NCBI GenBank assembly: GCA_947184155.2
Contig: CAMXCT020000904.1
Coordinates: forward strand, 1-64,000
Direction of reading: 5' to 3'
DNA from: Cladocopium goreaui
Lineage: Eukaryota > Sar > Dinophyceae > Suessiales > Symbiodiniaceae
DNA: 64,000 nucleotides
Shown: in pieces, positions 1-11,431 of the stretch
Layout of the letters: the number at the start of each line of letters is the position of its first letter
Position numbering within the stretch: the first letter of the stretch is position 1
Position numbers and translations under genes: made by a program
Notes under the pieces: generated by a model
Databases searched by the model: none
The model's input: the letters and a program-made list of their open reading frames with translations, nothing else
What the model was told of the DNA's origin: nothing

Positions 1-120
1 TTTCTTCAATGTTTCAAGTGGGGAGTTTCAACCACCCGTGTGTGGCAATTACAGCATGCTAGCCCCCAAAAAGAAAGAAAAGTGAAGTATCTCATTCTTG
101 CAGTAGGATGTTATGGTTAT

Positions 121-182
121 ATTGTAATATATATATATATACATAATATATATATATACATATATATTATATATATATATAT
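121..182. repeat. TA-rich microsatellite
   Basis: Alternating TATA/ACAT runs with no coding signal. It separates the window start from the first exon candidate. Bases 1-120 show no feature I can support. Confidence 0.8.
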
Positions 183-254
183 ACATGTGTGTGTCTATCT
201 TTTGAGGGGTTACTAAAGGTGATTCATTGGGATTGGTTGGTGGGTTTCCCGCAG

Positions 255-358
255 CTCACGAATCCAGCCACTCGGCTCAAGGTCCACCAACGGAAAATGG
301 AAAGTTCCTGGCGCCCAAAATGGGGGAGGAAGCGGACCTGGGGTCCGTGTCAGCGTGG
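255..358 (+). CDS. internal exon candidate, unknown protein
   Basis: Runs from acceptor CCCGCAG to donor TGG|GTGAGC. After a two-base split codon it is open for 34 codons and reads ...GPPTENGKFLAPKMGEEADL..., with about 65% G/C at third positions. The flanks are AT-rich. An antisense frame also covers this stretch but lacks splice support. The product is not recognised. Confidence 0.6.
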
Positions 359-550
359 GTGAGCAAAAGTGGTGAAATGTGAGTTCTATCTGTCCTCCCA
401 GGCAAAATCCGAACCGCAGTCAACTTCCTACCCCTCCTTGATGTGTTAGTGGTGTGTTGGTGTTTCCCCCCTTCCCTCGTTGAGAGTCCTTGGGTGATAC
501 AAAGCTGCTGACTTTTGTTCCCAAGACTTCCCCAAAGCATTGGCTCCCAG

Positions 551-783
551 GGTCTTATTCGTTCCATGCCCATCTTCGAAAAAAACGGGCCAAACATGTC
601 CAAACAACGAGCAGCAATCGTTCCTTGCTCTCGAGGTCTTGTCACTTTTGATGCAAACTGGGTGGCCCTATGCAGTCATTTACGGCATCCTTGCTCCTTG
701 GCAACATGATCCCCAAGATCACCCTCGGCAGAAGATCACCCCCGGTAGACACGAGGAAAAGTACTATACCTTGGAAGCCTTAG
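551..783 (+). CDS. exon candidate, unknown protein
   Basis: Follows acceptor CTCCCAG|G and is open for about 77 codons with roughly 58% GC3. It contains WPYAVIYGILAPWQHDPQDH and a basic stretch PRQKITPGRHEEK. The 3' end is uncertain because no strong donor is visible near 783. The frame stays open to 1007, and a second frame from 863 (acceptor GATGCAG) may be a further exon. Family not recognised. Confidence 0.55.
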
Positions 784-1057
784 TAGGTCTTCAATCATTC
801 AATGGTTTTCAAGCAGCGAGTAGTATGATCCATGAGAAAAACTCACCATCTCTGAGATGCAGCCCCCAAGTTTCAACCCATAACTTCGAGCTTCGCTGTA
901 TCGGAAGTTTCAGGCAGTGGGCATCAGCACCGTGCTCTGCCTCCACGATCTGTTCCCTATGCCCTGGTGCTTCAAGGACAGACAAGGCGCTGTCCTCTTG
1001 CCCTTAGGCCAGGGATGGAGGGTTGGGATGGGAAGATGTGGATTAGGGGAACTTCAT

Positions 1058-1184
1058 CTGGTTGGTGGTGACTGAAACCATGGAATTTTATGACTTTACA
1101 TACTGTATATTGGGAATGTCATCATCCCAACTGTTACTCACTCCATCATGTTTCAGAGGGGTAGGGCGAAAAACCACCAACCAA
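1058..1184. mobile_element. MITE-B copy
   Basis: Left terminus CTGGTTGGTGG and right terminus CCACCAACCA flank the typical core GGGAATGTCATCATCCCAAC. No clear target duplication remains. Confidence 0.75.
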
Positions 1185-1709
1185 TAGATTTGGCTTGGGA
1201 TTTCGGGATTGGCAACTGCGGTTTTTCGGTCAACCAAATATATAGTGAAAATAGATGGATCCATGATGACGGATACAAGATGATACAAGTAAAATCAAGT
1301 AAATCAGTAAAGATTAGACGCACCATCAATCTGATGAACCTATCCGCATGCACGATGAAATGATGTTTTTTTTGTTGTTTTTGGACCAACCCCGGCGCTG
1401 AGGCACTGTTGTTCATGGGTGGGCATAGGTAGATGATGGTAGGTGATATGCCATAGAACATATCAGGGATGAAATCACCCAGTTGCCAAACACTCATACT
1501 AATACTTGTTGCAATACGTTGGGCCACATGTGGAATCAAATTGGAATAGATAGATATCACTTTTTGGATCTTTTTCCTTAGTAAATAACCCCCCAGACTT
1601 GGTTTTTCGGAAAATGTACAGGAAAAAACATATCTTTGGTGCCAAACACAACAGGGTTTTCTCAGTGTAGAGATTGTCCCATCAGCTCCATCAGCTCCAT
1701 CAGCTCCAG

Positions 1710-1843
1710 GCTGTTGGGTCTCCATTTCGAGTCTCGTGGGTTTGCTGCTGGGGCTCTTTATTTCGCCCTATTTCCCCTGTTTCAACGGAAGACCTGGGAG
1801 ATGCTTCATAGACCCTTGGCGGACGAATGGGACGAATGGCTAG
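1710..1843 (+). CDS. exon candidate, unknown protein
   Basis: Acceptor CAGCTCCAG|G follows a TCAGCTCCA triplication, and the donor is CTAG|GTTTCT. It reads LGLHFESRGFAAGALYFALF, then a Trp-rich acidic end with DEWDEWL, at about 55% GC3. The hydrophobic middle could be a membrane segment. Unknown family. Confidence 0.42.
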
Positions 1844-2000
1844 GTTTCTGGGGAAGCAACTGGTGATTTGGGAACTTGAAATGAGTTGAATATCTATAGA
1901 TTCTATAGATCTGTTTACCATCTGTGGATGTTTACTCAGGTTTTTGTGGGGCATCGTTGGCAAAGGTTGGGGATTTTGTTGGAAGGTGGCAGCTTGGCAG

Positions 2001-2123
2001 CTTGGCCATGCGAGGTGGAAATCAATGGAAGTCAGAGGAAAGGGTGCCACGGAACAAATCCGCGTTTGCCAAGGTTTAGCTCTCCGGTCGGCCGTGACAT
2101 TGAAAGAGCTCGAAGCAGAACAT
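2001..2123 (+). CDS. exon candidate, unknown protein
   Basis: Acceptor TTGGCAG, donor CAT|GTTTTG. Open for 41 codons, including KSMEVRGKGATEQIRVCQGL and VTLKELEAEH, with about half G/C third positions. A downstream TTTTGTTTTTTAG could be the next acceptor. Confidence 0.42.
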
Positions 2124-2398
2124 GTTTTGTTTTTTAGGTGGGTGAGTTGATAAAAAAGAGCCTTGAGGCTTGTTACGAGGATCACGTGGCACCTCCGTCA
2201 TGGGCAGGACCCAACAAGGATTGTAAAGCTATGGTTTCGTCAGGATGACTTCGCGGCAATGAAAATGCCATGAGATCACACCATTCGTAGATTCATTTAG
2301 CCTCCGTTAAACTAATGTTTAGTAGGTAAATCATCGAATTACATTGGCAATTTTCCATTAATACCTCTTTTGTTGGCAACATCACTATCTGGTTGGTG

Positions 2399-2491
2399 GT
2401 TTGGAACATGTTTTATTGTTCCATTCATTTGGGAATTTCATGATCCCAACTCACTAATATGTTTCAAAGGGGCAGGTATACCACCAACCAG
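2399..2491. mobile_element. MITE-B copy with CTAT target duplication
   Basis: A complete 93-bp copy with TIRs CTGGTTGGTGG and CCACCAACCAG. CTAT stands at 2395-2398 and again at 2492-2495. The ~45 bp after it recur after the copy at 32058-32165. Confidence 0.85.
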
Positions 2492-2854
2492 CTATTAATC
2501 ACCATAAAAATCCCATGGATTTCCATGAATTCCCATGTTGGTTGAGAAGCTTGAGTCCATTCTGGGCAAATTGTTCAGCCGTTGCGTGGGAGTTTCCGTC
2601 CTAATTGGAGGCTCGAAAACATCATCAAACAATTGAAATATGGGTATGGGTCAAAACTTGACAATCCAGCAAACACAACAGAATCTTTGCATTTTTAGGA
2701 TTTACTCTATCTACATATATATATATATATATATAGATATATATATAGTATATACACATCATACTGTACATTCTAAATCTAGTTTCGAGCACAAAACGCT
2801 TGTGACTCCACGTCCCATGTCTGTGCCTCGTTTCCGCTTCTGCGCTTCGCTCAG

Positions 2855-2960
2855 GATATGGTCTCAATCGACCAATCGGATCCTGAAAAGATCGAGGAAG
2901 GCATCTACGGCATTGGAGGATTTCTTTCTGTTTCGAGTCGCAGAATGGGGGAATGGATGG
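2855..2960 (+). CDS. exon candidate, unknown protein
   Basis: Follows GCTTCGCTCAG|G and ends before GTTGGA. It reads DMVSIDQSDPEKIEEGIYGI, then GGFLSVSSRRMGEW. The frame is also open upstream to ~2790. A competing + frame encodes an Arg-rich peptide. Product unknown. Confidence 0.47.
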
Positions 2961-3235
2961 GTTGGATTTCCTAGGATTTCCAGGATTGTTGTGATGTTGG
3001 AATTCAAACAAAACTATAGAAATCAACAGGAGATGTGTCAAATTTGGTTGGACATTTCTTCGATGTTCACCAAATGGTTCAGCATTGGCTGCGAAGACTC
3101 GGGGAACGAAAGATCTTCATCCCGGTCCAGGGAGATGATGGAAATTGATGTGCCAAAAAAAACATCCAGGATTTTTTTTTGTGGCACTTGCGGATGTATT
3201 AGAAATATTGCAGATATATTTATCATGTTATAGAA

Positions 3236-3333
3236 ATATATATATATCATATTATATTATATTATATTATATTGTATTATATTGTATTATATTATATTAT
3301 ACTATATTATATATATTATATATATATATTGTG
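3236..3333. repeat. TATAT/TTATA microsatellite
   Basis: Pure A/T run made of TTATATTATA-type units with a few G interruptions. No gene signal. Confidence 0.85.
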
Positions 3334-3401
3334 GGATGACCTACTGTATCACTTAGGACTCAGGTGTTAGTTTTATAGTTTGATCATCGGAAGATGGCCA
3401 G

Positions 3402-3501
3402 CCTTCCAAAGGTACCATTGGAGAAGGGACCACTAGCCCCTCCAGGTTTTCACAACAGGAACTTCTGGGAGGATCATCCCACTTCGGAATTGATTTCTTA
3501 A
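3402..3501 (+). CDS. exon candidate, unknown protein
   Basis: Acceptor TGGCCAG, donor TTAA|GTAATC. Open for 33 codons and reads PSKGTIGEGTTSPSRFSQQE, then LLGGSSHFGIDF. A TGA lies just upstream in this frame, so it would need the acceptor. Unknown. Confidence 0.42.
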
Positions 3502-3595
3502 GTAATCTTATGACCCAAATACAGATGGTTCATGATGGTTTAAATTCACATTCAAATTCCCTGATTGGTGATTTACAAATCTGGCATTGACGAGT

Positions 3596-3802
3596 TACCC
3601 TCTGGTAAACGTTTACACAACTGATGGGAAAATCACCATGCATTTTAAATGGGGAAAATCCACTATTTCGACTGGGCCATGTTCAATAGCTTTTTGTTAA
3701 ATCCACTATCCAAACCACCAACCAGAAATATGTTCAATAATTCAATAGCTATTTCTATGGCCATTTTCAATAGCTTTTTGTTAACGTTTACCGGGCCGGG
3801 TA
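3596..3802. mobile_element. MITE-A copy, enlarged, with nested MITE-B remnant
   Basis: Left end TACCCTCTGGTAAACG, right end GTTTACCGGGCCGGGTA (mutated from CCAGAGGGTA). A MITE-B end, AACCACCAACCAG, lies inside near 3713-3726. The inner CAATAGCTTTTTGTTAA is present twice. Confidence 0.75.
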
Positions 3803-3901
3803 CTTTCTCCCTGCGACAAAATTCGCGCTTGACGTCGCAACGCTTGACGCTTGAGGTTTCCAGAGAGCTGCAGGTCTTATGGAGCCCGCCCTATCTATCC
3901 A
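3803..3901 (+). CDS. exon candidate next to MITE-A
   Basis: Begins at the MITE right end and stops at donor ATCCAG|GTGCGA. The frame reads FSLRQNSRLTSQRLTLEVSR and ELQVLWSPPYLSR, and the other + frames have stops. The acceptor is unclear because the MITE CAG is mutated here. Confidence 0.37.
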
Positions 3902-4113
3902 GGTGCGATGAGGGATGAATTGGAAAATCCTACAGGAAATGGGTCTATCTTATAGGTACTACCAGTCTACCAGTCTATAGGTCTATCTTTTCCAATTATG
4001 GGTAAATTACCTATAGGGCCAATTATAGATGCTCCTTGGACCCAAATTTCTGGGTAATACCTATAGGACCTGTTAAACTACAGAAGTGATAGAATGAAGA
4101 TTTTCTTATAAAT

Positions 4114-4234
4114 CTGGGTAAATTTGATCACGACCAAACCCTGTTCTCCCGAACCCTGGAATCATGGTTAATAAGAGGAATCATCCCCAAATGACCGAAC
4201 TATTCGGGTTAGTGAAATATTATAATTTACCCAG
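4114..4234. mobile_element. MITE-C copy
   Basis: TIRs CTGGGTAAATTTGAT and TATTATAATTTACCCAG enclose the family core GGAATCATGGTTAATAAG. AAAT flanks both ends (4110-4113 and 4235-4238), a possible 4-bp target duplication. Confidence 0.8.
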
Positions 4235-4769
4235 AAATTTATATCTTTTGTAAATCTATCCTTATCCATCAAACTACGAAATTTACTCATCCCTATAAAA
4301 TAGTGGGAAAATACGGTTTCTATCTTGTTGATTCTTTTTAGGGCATACTATACTGCAACTCTATGTGAGATTGAACAATGCAGGGGATTGTTAATCCACT
4401 GAAAGCCCCCAATGTAAATTGACAATCTCCTGAGATTAACAAATAGCTCGGACCTGGGATTAATCCAATTTTACTCCACTGCAAAGTGAAGCCAAAATGA
4501 ATCTCCAAGCTGGAAATACGACCAGCCATTTGTGCCTAGTGATCTGCCGTTCACCACTTTAGTGGACCAGACAATCCTCTGTTATGTGCTAAGAGTGATT
4601 CACGGCTCAAAATTGAAATACCGTGCGTTTTCAAGTGGAGTTATGATGAATTATGAACCGAAACTTCTCAAAGCTTTTATTTTCAAGCCGAATCGTAATT
4701 CACCAAAAGTCATCAGAATTAGTCAAACATCACCAGAATTCACCAAAAAGTCATCAATTTGCCAACCCC

Positions 4770-4825
4770 ATGGCCGCAACTCCAGGCTTTGGTGCGTCTT
4801 TGATGCTTGGCTGCATAGAGCACAG
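4770..4825 (+). CDS. possible first exon
   Basis: ATG in context CCCCATGGCC, then AATPGFGASLMLGCIEH, ending at the strong donor CACAG|GTAGGG. It lies just upstream of the tandem array at 4986. Whether it joins 7166-7329 cannot be told. Confidence 0.42.
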
Positions 4826-4985
4826 GTAGGGCGCTGAAGACGCTGGCCTCTCCTTTCTAGGAATGGTGTGATATGAATCATTGGGGTAATCAGATGAATA
4901 TGAATAGATTCAACTGATTAAACTTCAGATATAAAGGAAAACGATGGAAGGAGTAATGATAAACTTTATATATACTTTACATATA

Positions 4986-7081
4986 CACTGGTAGGACAAA
5001 AGTTGCGCTTGTTGAGCTTCCCACAGTGAACATGGTTGGTTTCTTCTTCTGCACACCCTTTCCCCGTAGAATCCTAGCATGGAGCTTTGTCGTACCCCGG
5101 TCGCATTTTCCCCCTCCAAAAGCTTTAAAATCTTATATATTTAAAAGAGGGTGATAATTGACCGTCCCACACCTGCCACGCAAAACGGACTTGAAAATGT
5201 GATCCGCGGGTGACCGACATGGATGTTTTGTAAAGCTTTCAAGAAGCATAAACTTTGTTCCTCCTGAAGGGTACAAAAAGCTTATTGAGTGGGGATTGCC
5301 AAGTCATTTGCTGATTTTTGCACCTGCTTCAGCTTGGTCATACTCCACATAACATGCCTGTCTCCATCCTCTTTGTCTGCACTGCTACACATGTGCCGTG
5401 ACGCACTGGTAGGACAAAAGTTGCGCTTGTTGAGCTTCCCACAGTGAACATGGTTGGTTTCTTCTTCTGCATACCCTTTCCCCGGTAGAATCCTAGCATA
5501 GAGCTTTGCCGTACCCCGGTCGCATTTCCACCCTCCAAAAGCTTTAAAATCTTATATATTTAAAAGAAGGTGATAATTGACCGTCCCACACCTGCCACAC
5601 AAAACGGACTTGAACATGTGATCCGCGGTTGACTGAAATGGGTGTTTTGTAAAGCTTTCAAGAAGCATAAACTTTGTTCCTCCTGAAGGGTACAAAAAGC
5701 TTATTTAGTGGGAATTGCCAAGTCATTTGCTGATTTTTGCACCTGCTTCAGCTTGGTCATTACTCCACATAACATGTCTGTCTCCATCTTCTTTGTCTGC
5801 ACTGCTACACATGTGCCGTGACGCACTGGTAGGACAAAAGTTGCGCTTGTTGAGCTTCCCACAGTGAACATGGTTGGTTTCTTCTTCTGCACACCCTTTC
5901 CCCGTAGAATCCTAGCATGGAGCTTTGTCGTACCCCGGTCGCATTCCCACCCTCCAAAAGCTTAAAAATCTTATATATTTAAAAGAGGGTGATAATTGAC
6001 CGTCCCACACCTGCCACACAAAACGGACTTGAACATGTGATCCGCGGTTGACTGAAATGGGTGTTTTGTAAAGCTTTCAAGAAGCATAAACTTTGTTCCT
6101 CCTGAAGGGTACAAAAAGCTTATTGAGTGGGGATTGCCAAGTCATTTGCTGATTTTTGCACCTGCTTCAGCTTGGTCATTACTCCACATAACATGCCTGT
6201 CTCCAGCCTCTTTGTCTGCACTGCTACACATGTGCCGTGACGCAGGGTACAAAAAGCTTATTGAGTGGGGATTGCCAAGTCATTTGCTGATTTTTGCACC
6301 TGCTTCAGCTTGGTCATTACTCCACATAACATGCCTGTCTCCATCCTCTTTGTCTGCACTGCTACACATGTGCCGTGACGCACTGGTAGGACAAAAGTTG
6401 CGCTTGTTGAGCTTCCCACAGTGAACATGGTTGGTTTCTTCTTCTGCACACCCTTTCCCCGTAGAATCCTAGCATGGAGCTTTGTCGTACCCCGGTCGCA
6501 TTCCCACCTCCAAAAGCTTTAAAATCTTATATATTTAAAAGAGGGTGATAATTGACCGTCCCACACCTGCCACACAAAACGGACTTGAAAATGTGATCCG
6601 CGGTTGACCGAAATGGATGTTTTGTAAAGCTTTCAAGAAGCATAAACTTTGTTCCTCCTGAAGGGTACAAAAAGCTTATTGAGTGGGGATTGCCAAGTCA
6701 TTTGCTGATTTTTACACCTGCTTCAGCTTGGTCATTACTCCACATAACATGCCTGTCTCCATCCTCTTTGTCTGCACTGCTACACATGTGCCGTGACGCA
6801 CTGGTAGGACAAAAGTTGCGCTTGTTGAGCTTCCCGCAGTGAACATGGTTGGTTTCTTCTTCTGCACACCCTTTCCCCGTAGAATCCTAGCATGGAGCTT
6901 TGTCGTACCCCGGTCGCATTCCCACCCTCCAAAAGCTTTAAAACCTTATATATTTAAAAGAGGGTGATAATTGACCGTCCCACACCTGCCACACAAAACG
7001 GACTTGAAAATGTGATCCGCGGTTGACCGAAATGGATGTTTTGTAAAGCTTTCAAGAAGCATAAACTTTGTTCCTCCTGAA
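4986..7081. repeat. tandem array, ~419-bp unit, about five copies
   Basis: Unit starts (CACTGGTAGGACAAAAG) lie at 4986, 5404, 5824, 6381 and 6799, a spacing of 418-420 bp. The 557-bp third interval comes from an extra 138-bp partial duplication (6107-6244 against 6245-6383). The last unit is cut at 7081 by a TA-rich stretch. Each unit has a - strand frame of about 63 codons (5701-5892, 6258-6449) beginning MQKKKPTMFTVGSSTSA. One base more or less splits or fuses it in other units, and a stop interrupts it in the last. No dinoflagellate spliced-leader or 5S sequence is visible. Confidence 0.92.
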
Positions 7082-7165
7082 GTATATACATATAATATTA
7101 TACATATATATATATATTGTATGTACTATGCTAAATCTGCTAAATGTCATGATATCCACGTGCAG

Positions 7166-7329
7166 CCGTGCCTACCAACTCCGTACCATCCCCCATATCT
7201 CTTAACGACACAACCGAGGAGTTGGCGGCATATCGCAAGGCGAATCCTTCAGGGAAGATCACCTTGACGCCTCTCTACGTCGAGCAGATCCTGACCATGA
7301 TGATCATCGGCCTGCACCCTCGGCCTAAG
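7166..7329 (+). CDS. internal exon, unknown protein
   Basis: Acceptor CACGTGCAG, donor CCTAAG|GTGATT. Open for 54 codons with about 70% GC3, in sharp contrast to the AT-rich flanks. It contains EELAAYRKANPSGKITLTPL and YVEQILTMMIIGLHPRPK. The other two frames are closed or poor. It starts in mid-codon (two bases) and ends on a codon boundary. This is one of the firmest coding calls in the window, but I do not recognise the family. Confidence 0.72.
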
Positions 7330-7831
7330 GTGATTTAAAAAAGGCGTCAAAACCCAACAAAAAAGACGGAGATGGAAAAAGATGTAAAGTGACTAGTGAT
7401 TTTTGTTGGGGATTGCTATGGAAAATGGCCGAAAATGATGAAAATGATGATATACCGATGAAAAACAGTGATGTTCATGAAAAACAGTGATGTTCCATAG
7501 CTACCTGAAATAACGAGAGGATCATAATATATCATAATGTGTGAAAACATATGAGCATTGATGAATCTGGGTCCAGAAAGTTAATGACTCTTAATGTTTG
7601 GTCATTTCGAAGCTTGGATAAATTTGGGAATTTCACCAGCAAAATGAGAAAAACAGAGATGTTTCCAAGTTTTCCAAGTAACAATCGTGATCATTCTCCG
7701 AAAGAAGAGATGCTGTGGCAGGCCGTGAAAGTTCTTCGCATCCATGGCTGATGAACTCTGTGCTGATTCCAAGAGATTTCCGTCCGATACTGTCCCTATG
7801 ATATACCTAGTGTTGGCCATGATGTTCCCAC

Positions 7832-7986
7832 ATATATATATATATATACATATATATATATTCATAATTATATATATGTATACATATATATATATATACA
7901 TAATTATATATATATACCTATAATATACCTATGATATACCTATGATATACCTATGAATATACCTATGAATATACCTATGAATACCT
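7832..7986. repeat. TA microsatellite and TATACCTATGA repeats
   Basis: TATATATA runs followed by about five imperfect copies of ATATACCTATGA. The stretch 7330-7830 shows only a weak exon-like piece near 7722-7786. Confidence 0.8.
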
Positions 7987-8175
7987 GAACGAAGAAAATC
8001 CCATAATGTTCCCTGGTTTGATCTCCATGATGGAGCTATCCCCGTCTTGGTCGCGATGGTTTTTTGTTATACATAACCATGGATCAGCCCTATGTTTGCT
8101 GATAAAAAAATGTTGTGATCTGTAAACATAGTGGTTCTCCATGGTGGTCAAATTAAGTGTAGCAAAACTATGTAA

Positions 8176-8275
8176 CTGGTTGGTGGTTTCAAACATTTTT
8201 TATTGTCCATAATATATGGGATAATCCTTCCCATTGACTTTCATATTTTTCAAGATGGTTAAAGCCACCAACCAG
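8176..8275. mobile_element. MITE-B copy with GTAA target duplication
   Basis: TIRs CTGGTTGGTGGTTT and AAGCCACCAACCAG, core ATATGGGATAATCCTTCCC. GTAA directly precedes and follows the element. Confidence 0.87.
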
Positions 8276-8331
8276 GTAATACTATATGGAAAATTACTTT
8301 ACTTCGTGTGATCCCCACCGTGACATTTTTA

Positions 8332-8872
8332 CATTTTCTTACTGGCAAATCTTCTGGCATTCTATCTGACATATCTTCTGGCATTCTATCTGGCAAATCT
8401 TCTGGCATTCTATCTGGCATATCTTCTGGCATTCTATCTGATATATCTTCTGGCATTCTATCTGGCATATCTTCTGGCATATATTCTGACATATCTTCTG
8501 GCATTCTATCTGGCATATCTTCTGGTATATCTTCTGGCATATCTTCTGGCATATCTTCTGGCATTCTATCTGGCATATCTTCTGGCATATGACATATTAT
8601 CTGGCAAATCTTCTGGGATTCTATCTGGCATATCTTCTGGCAGATGTTCTGGCATATCTTCTGGCATTCTATCTGGCATATCTTCTGGCATATTATCTGG
8701 CAAATCTTCTGGGATTCTATCTGGCATATCTTGTGTCATTCTATCTGACATTTTATCTGGCATACCTTCTGGCATTCTATCTGGCATATCTCATAGCATT
8801 TTATCTGGCATATCTTCTGGCATTCTATCTAACATTCCATCTGGCATATCTTCTGGCTTTCTATCTGGCATA
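8332..8872. repeat. 12/24-bp minisatellite
   Basis: Units of the type TCTGGCATATCT and TCTGGCATTCTA alternate for about 540 bp. Both strands are open through it (+ SSGILSGISSGILS; - MPEDMPDRMPED), as expected for a stop-poor unit. I do not call it a gene. Confidence 0.9.
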
Positions 8873-8878
8873 TCTCAT

Positions 8879-9118
8879 GAGGTCCGGCAGGGAACACTTG
8901 GCGTGGATACTCGCGGTTGAGGTCCGGCAGGGAACACTGGGCGTGGATGGTCGTGGTTGAGGTCCGGCAGGGAACACTGGGCGGGGATGGTCGTGGTTGA
9001 GGTCCGGCAGGGAACACTGGGCGTGGATGGTCGTGGTTGAGGTCCGGCAGGGAACACTGAGCATGGATGGTCGTGGTTGAGGTCCGACAGAGAACACTGT
9101 GCGTCGAGGGTCGCAGTT
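8879..9118. repeat. 40-bp tandem repeat, six copies
   Basis: GAGGTCCGGCAGGGAACACT recurs every 40 bp (8881, 8921, 8961, 9001, 9041, 9081). It abuts the preceding minisatellite and the following purine tract. Confidence 0.93.
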
Positions 9119-9120
9119 GA

Positions 9121-9196
9121 GCAGGAGGACGAGGATGACGAGGAGGACGAGGAGGACGAGGAGGAGGAGGAGGAGAAGGAGGAGGAGGAGGAGGCA
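9121..9196. repeat. purine-rich GAGGAC/GAG tract
   Basis: About 76 bp of GAGGACGAGGAG units. The + strand would code Glu/Asp and the - strand Pro/Ser/Leu runs. Low complexity only. Confidence 0.88.
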
Positions 9197-9404
9197 ACTG
9201 ACATAAAATCTAACAACCCTCACCTGGCAGGTGGGGAAAAACACAACAATACTTTTTTCTGGATTCATGCATTTTTTCCACGTCGTTGTGTTACTTCACA
9301 CCCTGGCGAGGTATGTGGTGCTGGGATGCTACTGGGTGCCTGGGGTTTGGTCATTTCGAAGCGTTCGATGGTGGTCATGATACGTCATGATTCTCGAGTT
9401 TCAT

Positions 9405-9488
9405 AGTGGAAAATCACCATGCTATTAATGGGTAAATCAACTATAAATTGCATTTTTTAATAGCTATGTTTCTAATTACCAGAGGGTA
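9405..9488. mobile_element. MITE-A remnant
   Basis: Core GGAAAATCACCATGCTATTA and right end TTACCAGAGGGTA are kept. The left TIR has decayed. Confidence 0.6.
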
Positions 9489-9634
9489 GATTTAAAGATT
9501 AACATAAATGGATGTTTAGATTAGATTCCCATTAATGTTTAGATTCCCATTAAACATCCATAAATTCTTTAGATTCACTCTTGATGTTTAGATTCCCCTA
9601 AAATCCAGATGGATGACATTGGATGACAAGAATC

Positions 9635-9759
9635 GGAGGGGTCCTAAGATGTCCAAGATGCCATGGGGGTACCTCCAGTTCTCATCCATTTTTCATAGGC
9701 TTTTCCATGAAACAAACCATCCGGCTCTTGGGGATTTGCCATGACTATGGAAACCTCCA
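9635..9759. mobile_element. MITE-E copy (diverged)
   Basis: GGAGGGGTCCTAAG at the left, GGGGGTACCTCCAGTTCTCA inside and TATGGAAACCTCC at the right match the family seen best at 56393-56513. Confidence 0.6.
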
Positions 9760-10371
9760 TGGAAACCTGAATTTCATGAATCCCATGTTTCGACGGCACA
9801 GCTTTAAGCTGATTTGAGAAAGAAGCGTCGAGCACTTTTGGGCCCCTGACTTCACTTGTGCCAAAGTTTGCGACTGAAATGTCATATGAAATCCGTAATG
9901 GAAACCCCAGATTTTGCTAAGCTGCTAAACCATGGTTTATTAATTATGGGTACTCCTCCAATAGTCATAATCTGATACTTAAATGGTACCTTCCCAATTA
10001 AACAGCCTAGGGGTTTATTAATCCAGGGTTGACATTATGGAATCCAATCACGAAATGTCATCCAACTGACAATCCATAGTTTTCATCATGGTTTTCATCA
10101 TGAAATGTCATCCAAGAGTCTCGTAATCCAGTATTTGGCATGAAATGTCATCCAAAAGGTTGCCTGGCTGGTGCAAAATCCATCAACATGCCAACAGCTG
10201 TTTTTGGTGGTGATGTCAACCACCATAAATACATATAAATACAGTAAACCCCAAAAGAGAGGTACCCCAAACTGTCAAACAGTGATCATAAACTCGTTCT
10301 AAATGGTGACCTCCCATGTCGAAAAATAAACCGACATAGATTCGTGAAAATCCATGGGCTTTAGTGGCCAG

Positions 10372-10434
10372 TTGGAATTGTCCAGCCACAGCAAGGTGGC
10401 GAATGCGCTGAATCTCTCTGGCCTGAGTACTGTG
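10372..10434 (+). CDS. exon candidate, unknown
   Basis: Follows AGTGGCCAG and ends before GTGTAT. It reads LELSSHSKVANALNLSGLST. The frame is open on both sides, including an upstream ATG at 10354. Short. Confidence 0.38.
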
Positions 10435-10661
10435 GTGTATGTGGTTGTATCTTGGCCTGGCAGGGGTAGAAAGTATCGGTTGGCTAGGACGCGAAGGTTT
10501 AAAAAAGATGGATAGGATTGGGTTGGCTCTTTCAATAGATCAGAAATGATGAAATATGATGAAACTAAATGGAAAAGTAAATGGAGAGAAAGGATTAGCA
10601 CTTGAAAACAAATCAGAAGTTGCTTTACCCACAGATTGATCCCGCCTCGGCTAAGCTATAG

Positions 10662-10727
10662 ATCGAGGATGTGTTCGAGGTCCAAGACAAGATGCGTTTT
10701 TGTGCTGTACTTGAGGCTAGCCAATAT
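10662..10727 (+). CDS. short exon candidate
   Basis: Acceptor AGCTATAG, donor AATAT|GTATCA, exactly 22 codons. It begins IEDVFEVQDKMRFCAVLEAS. The other frames are closed. Confidence 0.45.
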
Positions 10728-11265
10728 GTATCATCACTCAGTTGTATGAGTCACCTCATATTCGCATTGCTGGGCATGATCAATCATTATTCCCATCATA
10801 GATTCTTATGAATTCTTGGTTATCTATCACCCCATGCAAATATCTAGCATCCATCCACCATCATCCACCATCATCCACCAATCATCCACCAATCATCCAC
10901 CCATTATCGACATATCTACTGGTTCATATCACCGTTTGTCCCACTCTTCGCCAGGAGGTTTTTCGCATTTGAAGGCACCAAACATCCCAGGCCCTACTTC
11001 CATCATCCACTCTGCCAACAATCCATGATTTGTGGGTTCTTCACAGTTGACCCGTTTTTCACATTCGTACTTGCCCCCGCGATTTGCATAGGTAAATGCA
11101 TTTAATTCTATGGTTTAAGGCCATTTATATAACCGTAATTGCGCACCAATTTGGATTCTCGACAGCCTTTAATCCTTATGAGGGCACTTAACCATAATTA
11201 TCCATAATTGCACAGAAATGTGGAGTCTCGACAAACCTTGTTTTTCCTATGTTTTTCCTATGATT

Positions 11266-11369
11266 TACCCTCTGGTAAACTAACATAGCTATGGAAAATC
11301 ACTATTTTTAATCGGAAATACCACTATAAATGGCCATTTTCAATAGCTATGTTAGTTTACCAGAGGGTA
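11266..11369. mobile_element. MITE-A copy, near-consensus
   Basis: 104 bp from TACCCTCTGGTAAACTAACA to AGTTTACCAGAGGGTA. The two halves pair into one long hairpin with a small ATAAATGG loop. Confidence 0.9.
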
Positions 11370-11431
11370 TGAGAAATTAACCAACAGAAAGGACTACGGG
11401 GTATACTTGGCCCGGCCGCCAAGACCTCCAG

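Noticed and set aside
4986..7081. Spliced-leader, 5S rRNA or snRNA gene array
   Set aside because: The unit length fits such arrays, but I see neither the dinoflagellate SL exon (CCGTAGCCATTTTGGCTC) nor 5S or U-RNA core sequences. A profile search would be decisive.
8829..9197. Antisense Pro/Ser-rich frames of 113-135 codons
   Set aside because: They are translations of the 40-bp repeat and the GAGGAC tract. All three - frames are open for the same trivial reason.
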